Shown: one piece after another, positions 11,558-23,255 of the stretch
Layout: each line of letters begins with the position of its first letter
Position numbering within the stretch: position 1 is the first letter of the stretch
Assembly (NCBI GenBank): GCA_902728285.1
Contig: CACVBU010000389.1
Span: 46,734-110,733 of the forward strand
Origin: Clytia hemisphaerica
Lineage: Eukaryota > Cnidaria > Hydrozoa > Leptothecata > Clytiidae
DNA length: 64,000 bases
Direction of reading: 5' to 3'
Program-made: the position numbers and the translations under genes
Notes under the pieces: generated by a model
The model's input: only the letters and a program-made list of their open reading frames with translations
The model's database searches: none
What the model was told of the DNA's origin: nothing

Positions 11558-12565
11558 TTACGGGGAGGAATAAAGAAATAAAGAATAGAAAAAAAATGAT
11601 AACGTACTTTTACCTTGCTTCCGAACACCGAGGAAGATCGTAAACTTCTCCCATTGAAATCGAATCAATTTACTTGCGTGCCTATTATTATACAAGAAGA
11701 TGAGGGCGTTGGCGCCCGCACTCAAACAAAAAAGGGCGTAACACCCTAAATGTGTAAATTGCATCCACCAAGATAGACGGCGGCCACTTCGGTCTGACAC
11801 GACGGCTTTGATGACGGTTGAACAGAAAAACGGGATTCTAAGCGGCAGCAGGGTACATAAAGTAGACAACATGATTTTACGTAAAACTTTCTCTGAATAT
11901 GCCGTATAATGCATCATGTAGCTTGAAACGGCTTTACGTCGTTTGGCAACAAGCTCTGTACGCCTGTATATCAATACAACCAGCACGATTAAAAGAACGC
12001 CAATAAAAGTCTGGAAAATCTCTGTCTGTAGGTAAGCGTCGACATCCCCATTACTATCAGCTAACAATGATATTAAAGACATTGATCCAGCTACGATAAA
12101 AGCCAACAAAAAAGCGATGTTGACTCGTGTATGGGTGATAATTTGCTTTACGCGTATCATGTGTCTTGTATGAATGTACCGGGAGATCGCTATAAGCACC
12201 ACTAAACAAAGCGATAAATCAGCTAGAACAGATGATGAAAATTCCACTATAAGGTCAAAAGAGCATGGCAGTTCTGGATGGAAGATCTTTACAGCAAATA
12301 AAGTTTGTGCTGTGATGGCAAAACAACAATCACTCATACAAAGATAGACCAACAATGAAATAGAAGGTCTACGTTTGATTTGTTGCGACTTCACTAAAGC
12401 GTATATAGAGAGTACATTTGCACACAGATTGACGAAAAGGATGCTCAAATCAATAGCGATTAGGATTGCACGTTGTCCACTGGTGATGTCTAGTTTCCCA
12501 GTAGTGAATGCAGTTGTGCAAGGTGCTTTTGTCGTCTCGTTCCCAGTACTTGTATGATTTCCCAT
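11558..12565 (-). CDS. rhodopsin-like (class A) G protein-coupled receptor
   Basis: This is an open frame of 335 codons with seven hydrophobic segments at about residues 33-57, 69-93, 103-128, 149-168, 180-200, 229-253 and 268-292. The N-terminus has NHTS and NETT glycosylation sites. Class A marks include Asn in TM1 (CANVLS), Asp79 in TM2 (MSD) and Cys101 before TM3. The TM3 end is Ser-Arg-Tyr at 128-130 instead of Asp/Glu-Arg-Tyr, and TM7 has ANALIFLY in place of NPxxY. The second extracellular loop is very short and has no cysteine to pair with Cys101. The ligand is unknown. Codons past residue 317 (after VRKQ) probably read into an intron, because a GTAAAAGT donor sits at 11,613; the true C-terminus may lie in another exon. 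The start at 12,565 is the first Met before the glycosylated N-terminus. Confidence 0.85.
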   Translation of the reverse strand: MGNHTSTGNETTKAPCTTAFTTGKLDITSGQRAILIAIDLSILFVNLCANVLSIYALVKSQQIKRRPSISLLVYLCMSDCCFAITAQTLFAVKIFHPELPCSFDLIVEFSSSVLADLSLCLVVLIAISRYIHTRHMIRVKQIITHTRVNIAFLLAFIVAGSMSLISLLADSNGDVDAYLQTEIFQTFIGVLLIVLVVLIYRRTELVAKRRKAVSSYMMHYTAYSEKVLRKIMLSTLCTLLPLRIPFFCSTVIKAVVSDRSGRRLSWWMQFTHLGCYALFCLSAGANALIFLYNNRHASKLIRFQWEKFTIFLGVRKQGKSTLSFFFYSLFLYSSP

Positions 12566-14334
12566 GGTGGAATTTTTCTTCTTCTACTCTGTTATCTGTT
12601 ATCTGTAGAATTATTCGATTATGATTTTTGATTCTCTTTACGTATGATTCTTCTGTAAAAATCTTTTGAATTCGGATTGGTGCTTCTGGAAGTTTTATGA
12701 TTAAGATACATTCGATGATGGAAATATGATATTTTACCTCCTGTTTCCTGATTGCGAAATCGGAAAATCTCGAAATTCTTTCAAGCCATTTGAGTTGCTA
12801 GTATTTGTTTTTGGAAATTATCAGTGACTCCATATTTCATAAATTCAAATCCAGGCAAGTATATTTCTGGTTAAAATGTGCGACCACTAAAATGAAACTT
12901 CAAGTAAGTGATATTTGCAATCAAATCACAGCAGAGTTAAAATCGAATCAAAATAAGTATTGTAGATTTTCTGGTAAGCTTTGGCTCTGCCTGGAATCAA
13001 ATTTGCCGACGCAGAAATAAAACCATGTAGAAATGACACAATCTCAAAATCATTTCTTTCTCTAGGCATCGAATCAAAAAAAGAATTGGACAATTCTTTT
13101 GTCTTTTTTCTTATTCACGTATTTTTTCATTGCAATAGAATTTGTCGAAATTTTTCTTGAAGAATCTTTTTTTGAATATAAATTTCTTTCATTTTTTTGT
13201 GTTTGAACAATAGGTTAATTAATACAGACCTTTTAAACTACTGTGTGAAGAAAAATTGACAGTGCCACATGTTGAGAGTGCAAAAAACCTGAATTTTGAC
13301 CTGTTGACAATAGAGGGATTTTTGTATATGCATGGCTGTCATGGTAACTTGCATCTGCCTTGACAACAAAAAAAAACAAAGAAACAAGGCTGAAATGCTT
13401 TTTGATTGCGTATGGCCAGATTTTCTCGTGAATTTTTCTTGAAATACGAATTTTTTGATGACTTATTTTTCACGAAAAATAGCCTGTTGCATTAAATTTT
13501 CCCAAGTCGAGTTAGTGGGTGAATATTTAAAACGGATAGGAGCTCTATGGTATTCCATTCTAATTTCTGTGTTTTAGAAGTTCAAAATTTTCCCATGACG
13601 CTCTATGAGTTTATGTAAAGATCCTTGACAAAAATCAAATTGCAATGAATACAGTAGATCATGTAAAGCTCTTCTTTTAAAGCACCTATTTAAAATTCAT
13701 ATCGACATGGCTTCACCGGAGCATTCAATTTGAAATTAATGTCCATCCGTTGGTCCAAAAAATTTGTTTTTTAAAAATTGAGGTTCAAAAAATTGATCGT
13801 GATCCTGAACTTTTTGCTGTCAAAAATTATCAAAATATGTGCATGACAGTTGAAAGAAGAAAGCCACCATAAAAATTTTGTTACTCTAAGTATATATTCC
13901 AAATAAATATACCTCATTTTGAAGGACGAAGGAACTGATTTTTTCAAATTAATTGGTAGAGCTTTGAAATTTCGTGACTCAAGAAAACAAGGCAAATTAC
14001 TTTAAAATACCTATCAAATCAGTTTTTTCAAAAAAGATGAACAAAATAAAAAAATGTTAAATGAAATAATAGAATAAAATAGCTACATGTCATTCGAGCA
14101 TACCTCCAAGCTCGAACAACTTATCCACAAATTAAAACATTCGAAGCCCTATATTCTTACTACTGCGAAAACCGCAATTATCGAATATAATCAAATAAAG
14201 AAACTGCATGAAAAGGGTTGGGTTCTAGCATTCAAAAGAATTGGCGCGCTCATCAGACAAGGCCATTTGAGCTTTTGTAAACTCGTTCTCAATTCCCTAT
14301 TGTTCTAATATCGAACAAGTTGTCTAACAACATG
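12566..14334. other. intergenic stretch, no gene recognised
   Basis: It is AT-rich, with several short open frames (for example 14,087-14,308) that show no domain or conserved motif. It may hold the receptor promoter on its left edge, but no defined element is visible. Confidence 0.4.
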
Positions 14335-14342
14335 ACAAAAAG

Positions 14343-14695
14343 CCCGGGGGGGGCACTGGGTTTGCGGACTGACGGTATATGCGGGCCAAAAATTGGCTTT
14401 AAAATTGCACCCTTACAGTGCAGCAAAAATCAGTGAAAATCATACCCTTAGAGTGCATTTTCCCCCAAATTTTCGATCCCTTTTGTGCAAAAAAATGGTC
14501 AAAATTCTAGCATTCTTGGTCAAAATACCTAGATTTTTCAAGAATTTTCTGAAATTTCTACCCTTACAGTGCATCTCTAGTTTTTCCGACCCTTACAGTG
14601 CATTTTAAACATATTGGAAAAGGTACCCTTAACACCCGCACAAGCCCGTTGGTCCTTTTGCCCAGCTGCCCCCCCCCCCTCCGGGACAAAAAGGC
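14343..14695. mobile_element. G-run-bounded element, CCCTTACAGTGCA words
   Basis: It starts CCCGGGGGGGG and ends CCCCCTCCGGG. It is flanked by the exact 8-bp duplication ACAAAAAG (14,335-14,342 and 14,696-14,703). The interior repeats CCCTTACAGTGCA about five times. Overlapping open frames are repeat-derived. It lies just downstream of the cysteine-rich gene's poly(A) signal. Confidence 0.85.
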
Positions 14696-14806
14696 TTCAC
14701 GGAGATTACCAGCTGGCACACAACGTTGTTCGACGTTGGAAACGTTAGATAAACGTCGAAAAAACTTTGTGTGCCAGCTGGGTTGATTCCTGCCATGGTC
14801 AAATTA

Positions 14807-14812
14807 TTTATT
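14807..14812 (-). terminator. poly(A) signal AATAAA of the cysteine-rich gene
   Basis: TTTATT on the + strand reads AATAAA on the coding strand, 80 bases past the stop codon at 14,892. This is a normal distance for a 3' UTR in a compact gene. Confidence 0.6.
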
Positions 14813-14891
14813 CGTGTTCACCATAGAAAACGATGCGTTAAACCCTTATAAAATTGATTGGACTTGATACATTTGGATTGCATATCCAAAT

Positions 14892-17048
14892 TTACAACTC
14901 AGTTTTAGGTTGGTGTATTTCATGCTCACTTAGAAAACCAAGTGCGCCCTTCCTGACGCCCACATCGGGCGCCATATCTTTCTCAATAAATGGACATCTA
15001 ATTTTCCCAAACTCTCCCTTATTTCCATCCCCAAGCTCTTCCCATTGCCATGACAACATCTCACAAATGACGTCATGTCTAGTAAATGGTGTCGCTGCCG
15101 GTTCTTTCGAACATTGAACGAACGGTATTGGAGTAGCTAACGAATGGCATCCATGCTCTTGCGATAATAATTCACTTCGTGCAGCTTGCACACCGTGCAT
15201 TACAAAGTCCTTATCGATCTTCTTTTCGTCTGTGTAGGATAAATGTTTCTCTAATGTTTTCAAACATTTCTGATCAGCTTCTGATCGTTTGCAAGCCTTA
15301 TAAGGTTTTGGACAGCAGCATAAAAAGACGTTTTCTTGATCCTGTAGAACAGTCAAAGGGTTTGTGTCTTCACAGATTTTCTCTAATTCGTCCAAGAAAC
15401 AGCCTGATTGTTGCCAATAAGGACATTTTCGTCGGTCAGTGTATGAAGCGATTCGATAGAGTTGAGGAGACGTATCTGTTAAAGCTGAAAAGAAGAAGCA
15501 TCTGGTTGTGAGTTTGTTGAGCTCTTAAGTGAGTCTGGGTTGCTGGGCTACTGAGGCAGCACTCTAATAGTTATGAATGTGATAAAACATCTTCCTTTTG
15601 TAATTTCAGCAAATAAGCAATAAACTTGTATTATAAAGTAAATTTAAGTATTTCGGGCTTATTCAAGGAACTCTTAACAAAGCATTTTTTTGGAAATTGC
15701 ACCACATATTTACAAAATACTGAAAATTAGTAACATTTTCAAGCTTAAGACCCCAAAATTCAAGGACAATTCAAAGACAAAGACTTCAAATGTTTCTTGG
15801 CGAAATTACATAGAAACAAAACGTTGAATAGCTTAGATACCTGCTTCTTCTTCCTCTCTATCGTTAACGGGATGCAAGATTCGTTCGCTTGCATCGTCTT
15901 CATTCGAGGCTCGATATTTCCTTTTGAAAGGACACTTCGCTTCGAGCATCTCACCTTGATTGTCTATACCTAGTTCTTCATAAATCCAATATAGCTGTTC
16001 ACATTGATGCTGCAAAGAGATGAACAGTTATCAGTGAAGAACTGAACATAAAAATAAAGTCTTTGAACAATAAAAGTTTGAAGCAAGTTCCTTATTTGAA
16101 GTAAAGTGACAATTTATCAAAAAAACTTTTGAGATTATTTGCTGACTTTTTCAGAAATTTTTCGAAATTGTATGAGGTCAGTAGTTTTTTTAGGAATGAT
16201 TAAAAAAGATTATGGTTTTCGGCTGACAGGAAGAATATTCTTAGATCTTCTTATTACAATTAACAAAAACATAGTATACTAACCTGTTGCAGTTTAAACG
16301 GTGGTATCCCATTATTATCGCATTGCACTGGTTTTCTTGTCGAAAGATATTTTCCACAATTCTCATCTTGTTTTAATAGCTCCCGTCTAACATCGTTAAA
16401 AGCTTTTAAGGTCATTGCATAAGTTTTTTTCTCGTGGTCAACTTTGTCCATTACTTGTGCGAAAATGTCCACACATCTTTCATCTTTGTCTAATTCCCGG
16501 CATTCCTTGAACGGTTCTGGGCAGCAACAATGTTCTGATTGTATTAACAAATGTAGTTTAGCTTGTCCAAAATCTTCAGGGTTTTCATAGAAGTCGCACA
16601 CGTTTTCGAGGATGGTTAAAAAACAACCCGATTGTTGGAAGTACGGACATTTTCGTCGGTTTTTGTATGAACCAATTACCGGTGACTTCTTTCCTATAAA
16701 GAAAAAAATTTTGATTTAAAATGTGCTGAACTTTTTAGCAGTTGCAATCCACTCACGCGAAGACTGTTTGTTTGTTTATTAATGGGCGGTGATGGGCGGC
16801 AGGCGCTAAAGAATTCTCAAATTCTTCAGCTATTTTGAAGGAGAAAAATATTAAAAAGGGAGCGCTTACAGTGAGAGTTCGTTTGTCGTTGTCTTAGTGG
16901 AGAAGCCGATGTTACAGCCTAAAAATGCGATTTTTCGTCCTAAAAATCACAATATCAAGTGCAAATCTGATATACCTTTTTTGCATTCCACACAACAGTG
17001 TTGCATCAGTAGTACTGCCAACAAAAATAACAAACCCAAAACCCTCAT
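14892..17048 (-). CDS. secreted protein with duplicated cysteine-rich module
   Basis: Four exons on the reverse strand, 17048-16976, 16693-16284, 16009-15841 and 15484-14892, join in frame (phases 1, 0, 1) at GT-AG sites. Together they encode 414 residues. Exon 1 supplies a signal peptide of about 20-22 residues (MRVLGLLFLLAVLL core). Two copies of one module follow, starting at Cys40 and Cys238, about 198 residues apart. Each has the order CPY-aromatic-QQSGCF, a Cys about 8 residues on, a CCCP-x-P-aromatic-K-x-C knot, a helical basic/acidic stretch with R-x-ELL-x-Q and Cys, then V-x-C, a W-x-x-EELG-x-x-N-x-GE segment and CPF. The first module is split across exons 2 and 3, the second sits in exon 4. 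No transmembrane segment follows the signal peptide, so secretion is inferred. I do not recognise the family or any catalytic motif. Confidence is high in the gene structure and none in its function. Confidence 0.88.
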
Positions 17049-18160
17049 GATAACTGATTAAATGTTACAACAGTTTCACAAAAAACCACAAAGAACGTAT
17101 ACGTTGTCTCTCTCTCTCTCTTCTGTTTAGCAGTAACCTCGGAGTGTTTGGAGTGACTTTTTAAAAGAGTAATTGTCATATCATATCATAAGCAAATCAT
17201 GACTGTTTTAATGTGTCTTAAAGAAACCAGGTTTTTTGTGTTACCATTATCATTTCAAGAGAAATACTAGAAATGGCAAAATAGTGGTTTTCACTCGCAC
17301 AAGTTAATGAGACCTCTCAATTAATAAATTTACTAATATTATCTTCTTTTTATTCAAAAACTGCCATCCTTTCTCATCAGGGAGGAAGATATTTTTTAAT
17401 TACGCTTCTTTGGTTGTTGCCTACTTAATCCAATTTTCTCTTTTCATGTTGTGTTGCGAGCACACAAGAAATCACAGTCAAAAGTCTATTTGTCTGTCAA
17501 AACCACATATTAAAAACGGAAGAAAAATGAGCTCTTTTACCCTTTGATTGTTAATCGCAATTCCAGCCAACTCTCTCCAAATCGAATCTTTATTATTCGA
17601 ATCTCTCTGTATTTCGAACTAAAATGAGGGTTCTCTTAGCTAAGAAATGATTTAAATTGCTCGCTCTGTAATTCGAATCTTTCTCTCATTCGAATAAAAT
17701 TTTTGGTCCCTGGAAGATCGATGGTCAATTGTATATATGGGGGTATTAAAATTCAAATAGTTTTTTAGCATTTATTAATCGATCGGGCTCAATTAATCAA
17801 TCGAAGATTTGTGTATTTGGAATGAAAGTCGACATAAAGCCACAAGTCAGCTTATCTGTTTACTCTCTTATCCACTGGTCCAGAAAGATCAGGTCAGTCA
17901 AATCTTCCTAACATGCACCGTGTTAAATTTTCTCCCTTCTGGAAAAACTTTCCTGTTGTCTCTCTAACTCTGGAAAAAGGCAAATACGGTCAAAATACGA
18001 ATCTTGTCTATTTTAATTGTATGAAACAATCACATTTAAAATAGCAAAACTATATAATTATCTGGAATAGTCACTTAAATAATGTTATACACTTGTTTAA
18101 CCTAAAGAGGCAAAGATATTGATGATGATATTATTAATCTATTCAAAGCTGTTATCATCT
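17049..18160. other. upstream region of the cysteine-rich gene
   Basis: It contains a short CT microsatellite near 17,107-17,121 and, at 17,570-17,700, an iterated TTCGAATCT tract that resembles the internal words of other elements here. No TATA box or exon could be fixed. Confidence 0.35.
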
Positions 18161-18169
18161 ATCAATGAA

Positions 18170-18415
18170 ATTGTCTGTAGACAGGTTGTAGTGGTTCGAA
18201 ATACCGTTTTCCCGTCAAAATCTTGACTGAATCCCGAAATCCCGAAAATTGAAAAAAATAATAACAACGTCACATCGGAGAGGTTAAAATACCGGAATAC
18301 TGACAAAAAATAAAGCTAATCACCGTCACCGTCTGGTCTTGAAATACCGCTTTCCCGTCTCTTTTTACGTCAAATTCCGTAATACCATACTAAAAAAGGG
18401 TCAATCCCGTCACAC
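18170..18415. repeat. iterated AATACCG / TTCCCGTC tract
   Basis: AATACCG and TTCCCGTC words recur about eight times, mixed with AATCCCG. It looks like a word-iterated element similar to the one at 53,905, but I could not define its termini. Confidence 0.4.
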
Positions 18416-18536
18416 CGTGGTGTGCTTCATTTTAAAGGTTGTCATACCTTGGCTATGCTGTATTCTTTGGTCCCGTGCTTTTATTTATGTCAAGAAAGCA
18501 GCGATGTCATAAAGTTCTTTTATGGTATCATTGGAT

Positions 18537-18865
18537 CCCGGGGGGGGTACTAGGGTTGCGAGCTGACGGGGGGGTGCCGCCCGACTTTCGAACTTTGGAC
18601 CCTTACCGGGACTAAAAAGGAGAAAACAAAGGAAAATTTTGGGAATTTTACGACCCTTAGCGGGACTAATTTGACCAATTTTGACCAAATTTCGATCTTT
18701 CAGGGGGTAAAAAGTTGAAATTTTCCTATTTTTCCGACCCTTACTGGGACTGAAATTTGATTTTCTGATTTTTCCGACCCTTAGCGGGACTTTGGAAGTC
18801 CAAAAAAGGTACCCTTAAGGGCGGCACATACCGTACCCTCCATTTGCCTAAGTACCCCCCCCGGG
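18537..18865. mobile_element. G-run-bounded element, CCCTTAGCGGGACT words
   Basis: It starts CCCGGGGGGGGTACTAGG and ends CCTAAGTACCCCCCCCGGG. It is flanked by a perfect 8-bp duplication, CATTGGAT (18,529-18,536 and 18,866-18,873). The interior repeats GACCCTTAGCGGGACT about five times. This is the cleanest copy in the window and defines the family's ends. Confidence 0.9.
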
Positions 18866-18959
18866 CATTGGATTGTTCTAATTTTGATTAAATCTCTATA
18901 GGCTCTTGCACAGTTACGGCAGGTCAAAATCGCTAGCGAAAATAAAAACGCTGCAGAGA

Positions 18960-19135
18960 AAGGCTTCAGACACGTTGGGCTATTATGATTGAGAAAATTT
19001 TGGAATTTCAGTCCCATTCAGGGTCACTTTTTTCGCAAATTTCGAGTCCCACGTAGGGTCCATTTTTCGAACCTCAGCGGAGCACCCCCGTCGGTCGACA
19101 AGGGTAGTACCCCCCCCCGGGGGACAAATTCTTAT
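18960..19135. mobile_element. right-end fragment of a G-run element
   Basis: It has AGGGTCCATTTTTCG-like iterated words and ends in GGTAGTACCCCCCCCCCGGG. No left terminus or duplication is visible. It lies about 100 bases from the copy at 18,537, so it may be a second, truncated insertion. Confidence 0.5.
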
Positions 19136-20199
19136 TCTATTTAGCGCATATTAATATTAGGACGTTAGGATATTCCAGATTTATTCGTTACCTTTGAGAG
19201 AAGAACTATTTTGGTTTAATTTGGTGGATGGAAGAAAAAGTTTTTTTCAGAGGGAATTTACAATAATTTAAATTTGGGATCAGGGGAATCCTTAGAATTG
19301 TGATCTTGATAAGTACTCAAATAAATTTTCCCGTTGTTTGAAATTATTTTGACCCAGTAAGAATCAGAAGAATTAACAATAATTTGATTTGACATTGACA
19401 ATTTTAAATGGTGAGTCAATGATCGCTCAAATTTCGAAAATTTATTTTGTAAGTCATGAATTTTAATTGCGATTTTGACGCCTCAGTATAGCATCTCACT
19501 ATTCAGTGAATGAAAAATCACCGAAATTTCAAATGGATGCCATAGAGAAGTTTCTTTGATGCCGCTATATCAATCTAACAGATATGCTCAATGTGAGCTT
19601 CTCCAGCGAAGAGTTTTTCTCCGAAATTTTGCTGCGATATTCCACTTTCACTTTCGCTTTCCCTTACGCCGGTTTCCGTGGTCAGATGGTGTCGCTACAA
19701 GGTCAGAGTTTTTATGTTTAGTAAATGCGACCGCGGTTTTGTAAACAAGCTTTTCGATTTTTTGAAAGCTTCTACAAAAAAAATTTTGAATGGATTTCTG
19801 CAGCAAGACATCAAAATGACTCAAAACTTTCAGCCTGTTAATAGCAAGGCAAAAGTAATTTTTTAAGCATGGAAACATCGTGAATCTTTGAGTATTTATG
19901 TCATCATGGATGAGTTAATGGTATGTAAATCTCACTTTTATCATATTAGTCTGAGGAAACAGATTTTTAGACAGCCATTTTTTTCTGTTTTGATTGGTTT
20001 GATGCTAAGCAGCTAAAGCTGGGATCCCGATAGCTGAGACCAGACTCTCTCACTATTAACTGCACGTGATAAAATTGATAACTTTTTCCAATCAATGACC
20101 AATTGATAACCAATTAATTGATTTGATATCAATTGATTCCGATAGGCATGGCAAAATGAAGATATCTTTTTCAACAAGATAAAAAACTACATATCTCTG

Positions 20200-20492
20200 C
20201 AGTGCTGCAAATAGGGAAACTTCAGTTGGCCGGTAATTTTTTGAGTGTAACGAGGGAGTCTGGCGGAACCATCTTTGTAGTCTGTTATTACAGATTGACT
20301 TATTGGATTATTAGATTGGCTAAACACTTATTTTAATTTAAAAACTGTTCCTCCTTTAATTAGAAGCGCTATTAAGTATTTATCTAAGCCTCTAATCTTC
20401 AAATTTTAACCGGACAAAATGAAAGATTGAGGCCGGTAGAAACTACGAAATGACCGGTAATTACCGGTCACCGGCCGTTATTTGCAGCACTG
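20200..20492 (+). mobile_element. MITE with CAGTGCTGCAAATA termini, copy 1
   Basis: It begins CAGTGCTGCAAATAG and ends GTTATTTGCAGCACTG, about 293 bp, with subterminal CCGGTAATTACCGG palindromes at its right side. CTCTG flanks both ends. No coding frame. A near-identical copy in the opposite orientation lies at 20,907-21,196 and a partial copy near 56,797. The CAG...CTG ends resemble hAT elements, but an 8-bp duplication is not evident. Confidence 0.75.
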
Positions 20493-20906
20493 CTCTGAAC
20501 TGAGTTTAGTCCAGACAGTGTTAGAAACAAAATTGCGATTGAGTCAAGCCAGTATAATCAAACACAATTGAAGAATTGCAATTTGATTATCGAATGCAAT
20601 TGAATCTCAATCAAACAGCCCCAATTCCTGAGTATTATTATATTTTGTTCAATATTGCATTCAAATAAAACAGCAATGGCATGGTTTCTATCGCTAAGCG
20701 ATTATGTTCAGTTGGTTTGATTCATTTTCTACGTTTTATCCATCTTTGATGATGTTAGATTAGTTCAATATTACGATTGATTGTATTTGATAATTTAAAT
20801 TGCAATACACCTTTCCTTTATTTTGCAAAACAGTTGTGCGCACATATTTTATTACCATACGTTGGTCTAATGTCAAAATCCCTCTTCTAATTTTGACTTT
20901 CTTCTT

Positions 20907-21196
20907 CAGTGCTTCAAATAACGGCCGGTGACCGGTAATTACCGGTTATTTCGTAGTTTCTACCGGTCATTCTGAAGCTCAATTTTTTATTTTGTCCGGT
21001 TAAAATTTGAAGATTAGAGGCTTAGATTAATACTTAACAGAGGAACAGTTTTTAAATTAAGATAGGTGTTTAGCCAATCTAATAATCGAATAATTCATTC
21101 TGTAATAACAGACTACAAAGATGGTTCCGCCAGACCCCCTGCTCGTTACACTCAAAAAATTACAGGCCAACTGAAATTGCCCTATTTGCAGCACTG
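20907..21196 (-). mobile_element. MITE with CAGTGCTGCAAATA termini, copy 2
   Basis: This is the inverted copy of 20,200-20,492, starting CAGTGCTTCAAATAACGGCC and ending TTTGCAGCACTG. It is flanked by CTTCTT on both sides. The independent flanking duplications suggest two separate insertions. Confidence 0.75.
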
Positions 21197-21519
21197 CTTC
21201 TTTAGAGATATGAATAATAGGAAGGTCACTGATGGACTCCTCAGCTGATTACTAAGCAAAGAAAATTAGTTTCAATCAACTATTATTCCCATCTCTAAAG
21301 AAGGGTGACAAAATCAAGAGGGATGTCGACATTAGACCAACTTACAGTTCTCTTCATTGTTTGGCCTCTGGGTGTTAAACATACCCATTTTTGACTGTGT
21401 TTCCTTAGGGAAAGTTGGCAAAAACGTGTTTGCTTACCTCCAAAACAATTTTATACACAATTGGTGGAGGGCGCATTTTCCTGGGCAATTTCTAAGAAGT
21501 TCAAAAGGTGTATCAAATT

Positions 21520-22370
21520 CGGCAGGTACAAAATGCATAAAACATAATGCATATTGCATAATGCATAATAGTATTGTGTAATTTACAGAACGATTTTATA
21601 TTATCTGAAACTCTCCTTTGCAGAGGCTAAAACCGCGAAAACCTCTCTAGAAGAGTTCCTTGTAAACATTCCAATCAGAGGGATTTCCCCAGACATAATA
21701 TTTACTTTTCGAATCCGAACAGATCCGAACGAAAGAGAAAATATTCGAATCATAACAACAAAGGGTTTTCCGTCAGCATAAATAATAGGCCATAATAAGA
21801 AGATGCAACAGATCAGATAAAAAAACAACATAAACATTCGAATGTAAAAAGATTCGAAGTCTATTTTCTTTTATCTAGCTTCCGGATGAAGCTCTTTAAT
21901 TTATGTATATTGGCTGGATATTGGCTTATCTAACAAAAAAGCATTCACATGGTTCAGTAAGAGAGAAAACCTGTTGAAATTTATTAGCAATTGTTCGAAA
22001 AGATCTCTGAGAAAACCCAGAAAGATCTTGCTATAAAATTTACGTTTTCGGGTTAGAAAAGTAACATACGGAGTAGATATTTTCGTGTTTTTTCTACATT
22101 ATACTACGTTCTGTAAAATACAACTATGAAAATCAAAATGGCGACAAGCATTTTCAGTGGATCATGGATTTTCTTCATCTTTCAAAATTCAAATTTACAG
22201 CTTTCTACCCTTTATTTTCTGGTAGAAATTGGTATATTTGTTTTGTTGAAAGTATAATCTTTAAAATTCTCCTTATTATAGGCTCTAAAATTGACATTTT
22301 TCAAATATTATGCATTATGCATTATGCATTATGCAATATGCATTATGTTTTATGCATTTTGGACCTGCCG
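21520..22370. mobile_element. Mutator-like MITE with ATGCATA subterminal repeats
   Basis: The terminal inverted repeats start CGGCAGGT and continue for about 50 bases, with iterated TGCATAATGCATAA words. The 10-bp direct repeat GTATCAAATT flanks the element at 21,510-21,519 and 22,371-22,380. Long inverted repeats with a 9-10 bp duplication fit the Mutator-like superfamily. The 851-bp length and lack of a transposase frame make it non-autonomous. Confidence 0.8.
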
Positions 22371-22380
22371 GTATCAAATT

Positions 22381-23250
22381 GACCCATTCCTTTCAGTTAG
22401 CCACACTTACGCCCCCTGAAACGTATGCATTAAAGATTAATTTTGCAATAAGTGCTTTATCATTTACTTGGCGTGCAAGCAAAAGAATGCACCACAAAAC
22501 TTCTAAAGTGTTTTATGAAAAAATAAACTGGTGCTTTTTAATGAAATAAACATTTAACAAAACTTTGAGAAATTACCTAAGTTTTGAGTCATAGATGAAA
22601 AGATTTGACCTGAGTCAACCTCAAAAACTAATTTGAACCAAAATTCTCAAGAAAAAGATTAACAGATGAGGAAACAACCACCTAAATCTGCGCACAACAA
22701 GATAGGCTATTTTCCAGGAAATTTTGCTGGACCTCGTTTACTGAGCTATTTACATGTGCAGAATTACTTTTACTTCAATGTATAAGTGTAATCAAGGCCT
22801 AAGAAATCAAAGCAATATCTCTGGAATTTAAATACGGCGATCTGTAACTAGATTAGTCTGATTCAAAATGTTCTGTTTTAGCCAAATTTTGAAAAATTGG
22901 CGAAGATTAAATACTCTCTTTTTATTTTATCCTTTAAAGAGCATAATAGAACACATTCTCTCAAAATTTCAAGTTCCTAGCACTTCCCGATCCGGAATTA
23001 TCTTCATTCCTATTTAGAGGGATTCAGCCTGGGATAAAGAAGGAATAGAGGGATCTCTCAAAAACGAAAGTGCGTCCCGGAACTTATGACCTGGTGGATA
23101 TATCGAAAGATTTCTTTCTTCTACGGAAAATCAGATGGTAGTGAGCACATAAGTACTGTACTGTACGTTTCTAAGAGAGGAAATATATAAAAACGACTGC
23201 TTTGAAATTTTCAAATAGAAATTTATTTGAACATGACAGCATTTGGATAA
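22381..23250. other. intergenic stretch without recognisable features
   Basis: AT-rich DNA with no sustained reading frame, splice-bounded exon or repeat that I can define. Confidence 0.4.
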
Positions 23251-23255
23251 TAATA

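Noticed and set aside
14087-14308. 73-codon frame before the G-run element
   Set aside because: It has no recognised domain, splice context or repeat family; indistinguishable from chance in AT-rich DNA.
15179-15511. 110-codon forward-strand frame
   Set aside because: It is antisense to the fourth exon of the cysteine-rich gene, whose reverse-strand frame has conserved module spacing.
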